A stretch of DNA of 24,257 nucleotides from Strongylocentrotus pallidus (taxonomy: Eukaryota > Echinodermata > Echinoidea > Camarodonta > Strongylocentrotidae): positions 36,442,940 through 36,467,196 of the forward strand of contig JARBES010000130.1 in the NCBI GenBank assembly GCA_030265145.1, read 5' to 3'. The translations under genes and the position numbers were made by a program. The notes beneath the pieces are model-generated. The model was not told the DNA's origin. It worked only from the letters and a program-made list of their open reading frames with translations, and did not search any database. The number at the start of each line of letters is the position of its first letter. The stretch's first letter is position 1. This document shows, piece after piece, positions 1 through 10,700 of this stretch.

Positions 1-1715
1 TAGACAACCTCAATCCGACTGACTACTTCAATATAATTACCTTCTCTGATGGTGTCCGGTATTGGCGCGAAAACAACCGTCTTGCTCCAGCTCAGAGGCG
101 GTATATTGACGACGCCATGGCATACGTCGACAGTCTGCGAGACGATTCAGGTAAGTTGACATTGAATTCAAGTGAATCCTCTTTGAAGAACAAAAGACGA
201 TATCGTCTGTTGAGACTCTGTGTTCGAGTAAAGATGTCTAATTCTTTCTGGCTTTCCTGACTCTAATCAGGCGATATTAAATGATTGATTTATTTGGCAA
301 ACATATCAAATAACTGTATTTCAATTAAAAAAGAGTTTCGCAAACTTTGTAGTGAAGTAAAAATAAACTCACTGCTACTTGTGTCACCAAAATGAAATGA
401 ACGAATATAATCCTAATTTATTATTTCACACGATCAACAGAAACCAATCTTAATGAGGCCATTGTGAAGGCAGGTGAGCTACTGGACAGTGAAGCGCGTT
501 ACAATCGTCCTGGGGATAGCGTCTATAGCATGATGATTCTCCTGACCGATGGAAGACCTTCTGTTGGAACCACAGACCAGCAGGAGATCCTGGACAACGC
601 ACGCGAGACCATCGCTGGCAAGCATTCCCTCAACATTCTCGGTTTCGGCCGTCTGGTCGATTTCGATCTCCTGGTCAAGCTGGCGTACGAAAACAACGGC
701 ACCGCGAAGATGGTTTACGAAGGCACCACTGCTGCGGAACAACTCCGTGAGTTCTACTTCGGGCTCTACCGACCTCTCCTCTTTGACGTCACAATGGACT
801 ACCCTGGTGGAGTAGCAGACGGGCGTACAGTGACGAAACGGTCGTTTCCGGTCTATTATGATGGCTCTGAAATGGTCGTGGCGGGAAAATTGAGTGAAGA
901 TCCACCATCGGATATTTTGAGAGGAACGATCGATCTCACGTCAGACCGAGGACCGACCAAACAGTATCTCTCAATAGATACAACGGTAAGATTTGTATAT
1001 CTGAAGTAAGATTAACTAGACGGTCGTAACTTGTTTAGGTCATTTAATAAAGTATATTAATGTGACTATTCACACCTATAAGAACTTAACATTTAATACG
1101 TTCAAATGATAGGAGAGCACCCTAACCCTAACCCCCATTTATATAAATTATCGGGAAAGTTTATCGGTATGAGTTACATCATTGGGTATTAGTTCTATGA
1201 GACACATCCCAAAGGCATTACTTGTGACCGTTAAGAGTTGTCAGACACTTATAGGAAAGGTGATATACATCGAAACTAACACAGGTAAAAACCTATTGGA
1301 TAATAATTGTGTCATAGAACTAATTCTTAAATAAATAGTTTGTTCAGAAAGAACCCATATTCTAAAATTGCTCTGTGCCATAATTATTATCATTATATTA
1401 CATCCAAACAGCAAACTTCGCCTGAGCTCAGTCAGTCCAGAGCAGTCCCAGACGTCGTCCGCCGAATCTGGGCCATGAAGACACTAGAGAACCTGATCAA
1501 GGACTTCGGAAAGAGTACCGACCCCAATGAAAGATACACTATAGCTGAACGAATCATCACCCTCTCCAAAGAAGAGAACTTTGTGACCCCTCTGACACCA
1601 ATGACCATCGTAGATTCAGGAACAGGCGATTCTATAGACGGGACCGAAGGCTGGCTGCCATTGCCGGCTTACAGCAGGGCAAATACAGAGCGAAATTTGC
1701 TCGAGGAGGCAATCG
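1..1715 (+). other. First vWA module and post-vWA region (three exons)
   Basis: Exons 1-150, 441-985 and 1412-1715 encode the C-terminal part of a vWA domain and the heavy-chain region after it. Visible signatures are YFNIITFSD, the MIDAS threonine in ETNLNEA, the MIDAS aspartate in MILLTDGRPS, NILGFG, then FYFGLYRPLL, YYDGSEMVVAGKL, RRIWAMKTLENLI and FVTPLTPMTIV. These match the usual ITIH order, in which the last motif closes the post-vWA region. The module ends with an Arg/Glu-rich stretch and a phase-1 donor, not a stop. The introns at 151-440 and 986-1411 hold only AT-rich sequence; two CCCTAA units near 1120-1132 look incidental. Confidence 0.88.
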
Positions 1716-4700
1716 GTAGGTGACATTGATTTTGGGTTTTGACGGGTTGATGGTCCCGTGCCATTTACAATCAATCGTAATAAAGCAATTGTAGAAATAC
1801 TGTTTCTCACCCCGAATCAATATCCTGGATGTGATCCACCGATACACAGAATCTTTCCGTTTCCTACTGTTAATGGAATTAGATGGCGTTTTGGTATGTT
1901 GACAAGTACATTGGTAGATTTTTTGCATTCATTTTTTGTAATGGGGGGGGGGGGGGGGGCCAATCTGTGTATATGTTTGTATTTCGTACAACATAAATAC
2001 AAAAGTAATACGCGAAAACACATGTTACCTTGAGAACACTTATTACCGATATGATACCGCTTTACAATGGATATCCCAAACAAAATTGAGGTTAATCATT
2101 TTATACATTGTCAATAAATGTCTTGATAATCCCTAATAATCCAAAATTTGTATCTGAAATGTATCAGAGTTGAAACAATGTAGACTTTTCAATATTGGTT
2201 TGGACTTCAGGTGGTCATTTATTTCTATGTGTATCCCAATTTGGATGGATTTCAGGAAAGGATCCTACTGATGTGGCCCCGAAGATTCACGATGCTCCTT
2301 TAGCTGTAGAGAGTGACGTAAGTATTCATCATATTTATCATCATAGTGTAGATGGGTCATGGTCTAGTGGATACGTCACCGGACTATTGATCACATGGTT
2401 TGCGATTCGAGTCCCGCCACGGCACTTATGTCCTTTGACAAGGCAGTTATCTACCTTTGCCACTCTCCACCTAGGTGATGTAGCGGGGTATCCGGTAGGA
2501 AGGAATTCCTCGAATGCCAGAGCGCTTTATCATGTCCGCTCGGCTAATGCCGGGGCAATAATAGTAAAGCGCTTAGAAACGTTAATTAAGTGCTATATAA
2601 ATGATATTATTATCATAATTATTATTTTTATCATCATTATCATGATTCTTGATCGTTATATATTATATTACAATAACCTACACAAAAATAAAAACCTTTG
2701 TGTCAAAGACTCCAGTGGTGGATCCGATAATCCTCATTGTCAAAATCAATCCCCATCTTCAATATTTATAACAAATGATAATGACTTTAAATGCAATATT
2801 ATCGACATAGTTTCCTCTGTGTGGGAAGATAATGATTATAATTATCATAAATACAGCATTTAAGTTGCGTGACCGATGCAGTAAACTATGCTTAGGTAAA
2901 AGTGGATATTGGGAGAGTATTTTAAGTGAACGAGAGAGGGGACAAGAAAATGCATAGATACGAACAAATTGTTCATGTTGAAACAATTTTGTTTCATATA
3001 TAAGTCATGCTTTTACCATTATAGACGTTTTACATATTGTTACAAATTAGGATTGAATCATACATGGTAAATTCAACATCGCTCACTTCAATTCAATATA
3101 CTCATCACGATTCATTCGTTTGCACTACTCATATCTTTAAAGGACGGCATCATTATTGGACGTTTGGATGTCGATTCCGTCATCGTTCTCCGGTACGCGA
3201 CCACCACAATCGAGAGCGAGATGTTCAACGACGCCTCAACACCAGGGCAAGCCGTCTTCAAACAGAGGGTACCTTCTAATGCTTTCATCACCGGGCTTGC
3301 ACTGTAAGTAAACCACTCTTTGTTCGTCGTTTATTTTGTCGTAATGTATCTAATTAGGATGTTATGATCAGAAGCGAATAGGATAAGTAAACGTATTGTG
3401 TTCATTCATCGTTTATGATTCAAATTATGTTCCTTCGAAAGCGTGCATTCGTGGTTGAGGACACTCCCTACAGTAGGCTATTTGTTTTACGTCTTTTGAA
3501 AATATAGATAATATGTAATAGATCGCGCAATCAACGGATTGATTCATAGCATAAGGACTCACAGGACGTCGTCAAACTTGTAACAGGGACTGTTAGATTT
3601 ACACGACGAGAATGTGGACCGCCACGTGTGACATCCTTTTAAGGTAATGTGACGTCCTTTTAATGCACTGCCGGGCGCGGCCCAGTGCCTTAACACAATG
3701 TCAAACGCGGCAGTCCACGCTCTCCTCGTGTAAATCTAAAAGTCCCTAATGACCAGAGTCCCGATGCTTGTCCCTATGCGTACGATGTTATAAACTTTAC
3801 TCATTTTTATTTTCTCGCAGCCGTCTCAACGGTCGGACGTACACCAGTGACGTAACTGATCCACAGGACACCGCTGGCCTTGGTTTAGGAATCTTAGAGA
3901 TTGGACCGAGTGGAGGAATACTCTCACCTCTGTAAGACAAAGTCATCTTTCTTGATAATAGTATCAAAACATTTTTTTTTAGTAGAACAAGGATCTTGTG
4001 TCGTCAAGAAGTGTTAAGAAGTTTGTGAATGATATGTAATTCATGTTTTTGGAGTTGATGATTTGTCTGCGCAATATGCATTTAATTATTTGTTTAACAA
4101 TGCAGCTACAAAAAGAAAAATTGCTAAAAATGTGACCTGAAAAGTTAACTTAAAATCGTTTTGTCACAGTATATCAACTTTAAAATAATTATACACTTTG
4201 AAAAACTTCTATTGTTCAAGTATACTTTAAAATAGAAAATCGTAAATCGATTTGTCAACGAATGTGCCTACATTACTCGAATTATTCCTCTGTAAATTCT
4301 GAATTTTAAACTTTGATCTTTTTTGTGATTTTACAGCGACCTAGAAAACAACCTGTTGGTGGTATCAGTGCCAGTAGATCCCGGAAATTCCGTTACATTT
4401 ACTCTTACCTATGAAGAGATGCTAGACAAACGACTGGGCGCCATCGAGCAAAAGATCGGCGTCTTCCCCGGAGAGGTCAGTATTAGCTCACATTCTTTCC
4501 TTTTTAACAATAATTATCGCAAATTATCCAGCTAATTTGCCTCTTTATTAGCCCGCAGTTGCAATTATCGGGATATTTGGTCAAGGTAATCATCCCAAGA
4601 TATCTTGGACTAGTTTGCAAAATATCCCGCTACTAGTTGTCCGGTGCGTCTTCACCAGCCCGAAGACTCGCACTATGCGCGAATGCTGAGCAAAATCTCG

Positions 4701-7700
4701 AGCTGATGAGGACGCTATCTGTAACTTCGGGCTTATTTCCCAAATCAGAAATAGCGGGCTATTTGGCAATCTCGAGCTGATAAAGACATACCTGTTGTCC
4801 CATTTTACAGCTCGGTCTTTATGCATTGTCAACTTAAAAGGAACATGAGACGTTGACGTTGCATTCCCTGAGTTGTATCCTTATCTTGAACTCATGAGAA
4901 ATATAAATACTTTCATTTTATACATTGATAAAATTGTATACATTAAAAAAATGTTCGATACGTAATATTGTGACCTAACTTTTTCTGCGAGAGCTTTATT
5001 GGTCCAGGCTCCAGCCGAAGTTATATATAGGGTTAGAATTAGGATTGCAATTGGGTATAGTGTTAAGATAAGGGTCGTACATATCGGTTAAGACAGGAAA
5101 TTGACCGCGGAGCAACTATATCGCCGGATCATGTTTCTTAAAACCCTAGATATCCCCAAATATATGTTTTCATAACCATTTGATGTATGTTATAAAATTA
5201 GATGACATCTAACATCAAGAATGGTTATGTCAGATGATTCTGGTCGCAACTATTCTTGTACGATGTGCAACCATGTTATCGTCAACACCATGCTTGTTAC
5301 AGGTCGTCGACTCTATGACGCTCCGTACGACGATCATCGAACCCCGAGGATTCGACCACAGCAAATCCTTCTTCCTCGATCAGTCCAACCCGACGATGCC
5401 AATATCCCTGGACAACTTCGTCCGACAACCCAAGGATGCAAGATGGGAGATGATATACGCGCCAGGACCACGTGAGCAGACTGCAGCCAATCCCAACGGT
5501 TTCATGGGCGACTACACCGTTCAGTATGATACCAACAACCCAGAGGATGGTAGCGATATTCAGGTAATCATTGTTTGGGGGAAATGTAAGGAGATCACGT
5601 TAATATATCATTTTTGAATTGTGCTGTAGGTTCATGATTTTAAATGGATATACCAGTTAGCTCAGTCGGTAGAGCGTCTTCCTGTTAAACCTAAGCTTGT
5701 AGGTTTGAATCCAGCCAGTCCCGTCTCTCAGATAGGAAGTTGGTAAATTGGGATTATAGTTGGTAACCCTGTTGAAGTGGTACACCTGCATTCCCTGATC
5801 AGTTAAAGGGAGATGGTAGTCATTTTCCATGTACAGTATGTCATAATTCGCTGACACCAATATTGATGGAAATACCAGTAATAGGTGTACAAGTCTAGAA
5901 CACAGCGAACCCGTGGTCCCTTCGAGAAATACATCCTAGTCTCTCGGAGAGTCTTCGGGTGACGGAAATGTGAGTTAATGACTTTTTCATATGTAGCGAT
6001 TGTTGGAAATGCAGAGCATAACATAAGGCATGTTGGTCCTAAAAATGAAGGCTAATACTGGTGATTGACAACACCTGTTATTGGGTAAACACCCGAATTG
6101 TCTCGAATTCTCTATGAGAGCCCACTACTATGCGTCTTTAAACAAGTAGACGAGACCAGGAATTTTATTCTCCTTTCATTACCTGGAACAGGTAATGCCG
6201 AAATATTGATAATCACATCATTTCAATATTTGAAGTTATGAATTTGTAATCTCTACAGATTAATACAAATATTCACATCAACGTATATCGTTGTTATATG
6301 TTTAGATATTAGACAACCACTTCGTCCAGTTCTTCTCGCCATCCGGTCTCCCTGTTCTTCGGAAGAACGTCATCTTCATCATCGACGTCAGTGGTTCGAT
6401 GGCAGGAGTTAAGCTGCGCCAGGTAAAGGACGCCCTCACCGCGATCCTCAATGACATGCCTGAGACTGACAAGTTCAACATCATTCCGTTCTCAGATGAC
6501 GTCAATTTCTTGGACAGGAACAAAATGCTTTTCTCGACGAGCTCAAATGTGAGAAGGGCCAAGCGCTTCGTCAAATCGTTGCAAGAAAGAGACAGTGAGT
6601 TCTAAATGATTGTTGAATATTTTGGAATAATACAGGATAGCCTGCTGTCGAATTTGATTCTGATGAAGAAGATTTTCAACAAGAGCATTTGAAGTTGGAG
6701 AGGGTCGTGTTATCCTATTTTTATGGTTCCTGATCCCTTTTCTTTTACTTGTCTCCCTAGCTTGTTCTTTCATGCCTTTGGAAGGGGGAAGTTGGCATGT
6801 GACCCCGTTACCCCTTTTCCACTTTTATAGCTACACCAACGTCCGCATGGTCACACTTTGGCCATTTACTATAAATCCTTTTTGAACTCTTTCAAATGGA
6901 GATCAGTAAATCAAGATCTCGGCATGAGTCGGGAGCACAAAAGTATAGGAAATAACAACGCTCCTTGAAGGGAGATATCCACGAGTGTTTCTAACCAAAC
7001 GTTTTGACCTTTCCTTGCTTCTTCTGCTTCCTCCCTGAATCACATAGACACCAATCTGCACAAGGCGATTATCGCCGGGGTCAGGATGCTCCGAGACGAG
7101 AGCGACCAGAATGTCCGACCGGACGAAAACGTCGTGTCCATGCTCATCGTCCTATCCGATGGAAACCCCAACCACGGCGAGATCGACAAGGAAATCATTG
7201 AGCGGAACGTGGAGGAGGAGATTCGCGGGGATTTCTCGCTCTTCAATCTAGGATTCGGCGAGGATCTTGATTTCCCGTTCCTGGAACGCATGGCATACCA
7301 GGTTTGTAATCGTCGAACTCCGATTCAACACAAAGGAAATTAATTTGGATTTAATCAAAAGGGATTTGTTAGTTCGTAATAGATTGAAGTAAGTCATTCC
7401 TTTGTTTGTTTATTTGTTTGTTTGTGTTTTGTTATTGTTTATTTGTGCGTTTCTTTGATTTGCAGAATCACGGCGTAGCCAGGCAGATACCCGAACGCGC
7501 TGATGCAGGAAAGCTCCTGGAGAACTTCTACTTCGAGGTGGCTACGCCCCTTCTGCGTGACGTAGAGTTCCAGTACTCACGAGGAATAGAATACAACTCT
7601 CTGAGCGACAGGACATTCTCCAACTACTTCAATGGCTCTGAGCTGGTGATTGTAGGAAAACTGTTGGACAATTACCGATACAGTACACTGACTTCATACA

Positions 7701-10700
7701 CGTATGCGAGAACATCGTCTGATGACATCACCTACAGGAGTCGAGGAAATACGCGGGTAAATATAATAAATATAATTTGATAGTCTTTCTGGCTTTATTT
7801 ATATTATATTTCATTTTCTTACTCTTTCAAAATGATTGACTTCACATCTATTAAAATATTAATAGACATTAATCTACAATGTCCAGACCCCACCCAGGTG
7901 AGGTAAATGGGTACCTGGCATGAATTAGTTCCTTGAAATGCTTGAGCTTCGTAAAGGCAGCCGTGCTAAAGCCAAGATAATAATAATGGACATTCAGGAG
8001 TGGCAATGTGCCAGACATGAACGCTAAACAAGACTCCACTATAAGTATTATTATTATTACAACTGGACCATAAGAGTGGGTTATAAAAATGGTAAGATCA
8101 GTGTTTCTTTTCCTTTACAAAAATGTGATGGCATGACGTAATTTTTTCACTGTCTCGTAGGTGCCTGACAGAGCCTTGCTCGATGAAGATGTTCCGATAG
8201 GCATCATTGAGAGGATCTGGGCCAATCACATCATCCAGTCTCTTCAGCAGAGACAGAAACTAAATGAAATAAGACCCGAATTCACCACCACAGATGATGG
8301 TGAAATAAGAGATATGTCCATCCAGTACAGGTAAGAGATCCCAAATACCGCGGAAGAAAGAAATTATATCATTTTTCCTTTTATTTCTATAATTCGTATT
8401 CTAGACCCTTTTTTTTTAAATAGTATCAACAATAAAAATCAAACACATGATTTTCTGTCATACGTAGTCCTGGTCATGTGATCTCGATCCCATCTATGAT
8501 CAGACCTCAAATGCTCCGACAATTCTGCATCTAGACATTTTTACAAACTGCAATATTTTAGATATTATGTTATTTCATTTTTTTTCTCCATACGTTTCCC
8601 TCCACAAGGATTTGGTTGATTTTCATTTGCAACAATTCAACAAACATAATATTTAAGGTAGTTAATATTTATAATATAAATAAAATTGAATACACAAGAT
8701 ACAAAATATTTGTTGAACTGTCGAGTTAACAGAAAACATACATAGTCCAATAATGTATTTCTGATATTCATGGAGAAAAAAAAAGGAAAAACAATATAAA
8801 AGACACATATTATGTATTGTGTTGTTACCGAGTTTTTATTTGAATGAGAATAAAAGAATTGGTCGTCACCATTATTCCCATCAATGTTATTATTGTCGCA
8901 GTCATAATCTTCACTACCATACCATCATCATCTTCGTCGTCGTCGTCATCATAATCATCATTACCATCATCATCAGCAGCGTTGTCTTTTTCAATATTCA
9001 TCGTCATCATAATCAAGTCGAGAAGTTGGAATCAAATTCGCGGATATTGCATTACGGTATATTCCCCTTCCTAAAATTAGAAATGGAATACAACGAAAAT
9101 AGTGAAAATCGTGTCTGTTATTATTATTTCTTACTTTCAGGTTCTTTAATCCATACACGGCGTTATTAGTGAGAGGACAGGCGTTCTCTACCAACGATGC
9201 TTATCCATTTGCGATGAGGATCATCGCTTCACCTCTCCCCCGACCGGTCCGGGAGGCCCTCAATCAGGCGTTCGTAGTGGAAACACCATCGGGCACGTCG
9301 AGCCCAGATACGGAAGGTCAGTAGGCAAAACAGAACAGAACAAAGCTAGACTTCTTGATGTATGCTCTGTTCAGGATTACATGGGCAGAAGCGTCACTAG
9401 ACAATTATTGATGGGGAAAGTTGGATCAAATTAGCCGTCAAGATAGTCAACAAATTCCAACAAGCAAAATGACATTAAAAGGGTTCTCAGGTATTCATAT
9501 TTGTCGAGAAGGGAATAAAATACTATATATTTTGAAATTTGCGGACGAGCCACTGACAGATAATTTTGTTTATGGGATTGTCACCAGAGCCATCTTTACA
9601 CAGAGTTTGGCCAACTTGGTTTCACTGGGTCACAACATGGCGTATATTCTTTTCATCTGTGCTTGACCAACAAAGCAGTAGTCCCCATAATGTGTCCAAC
9701 TCGAACCGGGTTGGCCAAACTCTGTGTATAGATGGCTCTGATTGTCACATCCCCATAGCACCATCTGACGACGACCTTGTAAATAATGTAGCTTCATTCA
9801 CGTCACTCGCAGCTGTGCTTTCGGAAGCAAGAGAGCTTTGTGAAGTGGTTTATGTATATTGATGTGAAGATTGATTAATTCAAGAAGAGTGTTGATGTAA
9901 ATTATACATTCTAGAAACCCTTTAGTTTTCAAATAATAATGATTTTTTTTTTCTTTCTTCTTCTTTCTTTAAGGCCCGTTGTTGAATACCATCCACATAC
10001 CAGAGTTGGCTCTTAAGGTATGCCTCGAGGAAGACCCTTGGAGGAACGATGAACTCACTCTCTTGGAAGACACTGTAAATGGTAAACATTTATTTCTCTT
10101 TAGCAGTCTTAGTTTCTCTGTAAAAAATAGAAAGTACTCCAGTTATTTCCCTTTTTGTAACAATTTTGACAAACTGATTGAGTTCTCTTCTTCGTACTTG
10201 CTTCAGATTAATAGCGTGTCCGAAGTTTTCAACCTACAACTAAAAACGAATTTATATTTATATAAACTGTCACTCGCATGCCTCGAACCTATTAATCTTA
10301 TCATATCATTGGTATTGGATGACCTTTAATGACTAGGTATCTTTGTCGGTGGAAGAATTGGCGGCGACGAGGTCGATTTCGACGGGATCGTCTCCGACCG
10401 GACCTTCATGGAGGACATCGTAGTGACGTTGGGCTCGCGATCGAACGCCGAGCATGAACTCCGCTTCACGTCCCGAGGGGTGAACGTGGATACCAACCCC
10501 CAGATTAGATGGTCGGGGGATCTGGCGTCCTCCATCGAGTTCGGCATCCACCGAGTTGAAGTGAGCGGGAAGTTGGCCGTTGTGACCCTGAACAGAGGGA
10601 CTTCCTTCGTGATCACCGGAAGCAGACTAGATGCCAACCTGGAAGGGAATCGACCGCTAGGGCTATCGTTTGACTTGTTGAACCCGGTCGGTTTATCTCC

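Larger units (their letters stand above)
3143..5563 (+). other. VIT domain (four exons)
   Basis: Exons 3143-3303, 3821-3931, 4337-4475 and 5303-5563 encode a vault/inter-alpha-trypsin (VIT) domain. Recognisable pieces are VIVLRYATTTIESEM, DASTPGQAVF, VPSNAFITGLAL, NNLLVVSVPV, VTFTLTYEEMLDKRLGAIEQ and TTIIEPRGF. The last exon continues into the pre-vWA connector ending NNPEDGSDIQ. Compared with the vertebrate family, the Lys/Glu-rich loop that normally precedes the AGL motif is largely missing: only about a dozen residues lie between RTY and TAGL. Introns contain a palindromic MITE (3585-3747) and a repetitive stretch (4540-4830). Confidence 0.85.
7466..9316 (+). other. Post-vWA region of module 2 (copy A)
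   Basis: Exons 7466-7756, 8161-8330 and 9141-9316. Signatures: IPERADAGKLLENFYFEVAT, PLLRDVEFQYSRG, FSNYFNGSELVIVGKLL (with a potential N-glycosylation site NGS), IIERIWANHIIQSLQQRQ and YRFFNPYTALLV, the counterpart of FVTPLTPMTIV in module 1. The last exon ends in a Pro/Ser/Thr-rich stretch, TPSGTSSPDTE, before the C-terminal domain. The intron at 8331-9140 is about 610 bp longer than its copy B counterpart. Confidence 0.88.

Noticed and set aside
1118-1135. CCCTAA repeats resembling telomere sequence
   Set aside because: Only two units, in an intron; expected by chance.
2353-2425. Possible functional tRNA gene
   Set aside because: A/B boxes are followed by a SINE body and AT-rich tail; no proper acceptor stem.
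5655-5730. Possible functional tRNA gene (A and B boxes, GTT in anticodon position)
   Set aside because: The anticodon and acceptor arms do not pair and copy B lacks the 5' end; a SINE head explains it.
8819-9169. 116-residue His/Ile/Tyr-rich open frame overlapping an ITIH exon
   Set aside because: Produced by the CAT/CGT microsatellite; absent from copy B; the overlapping exon at 9141 uses another frame.
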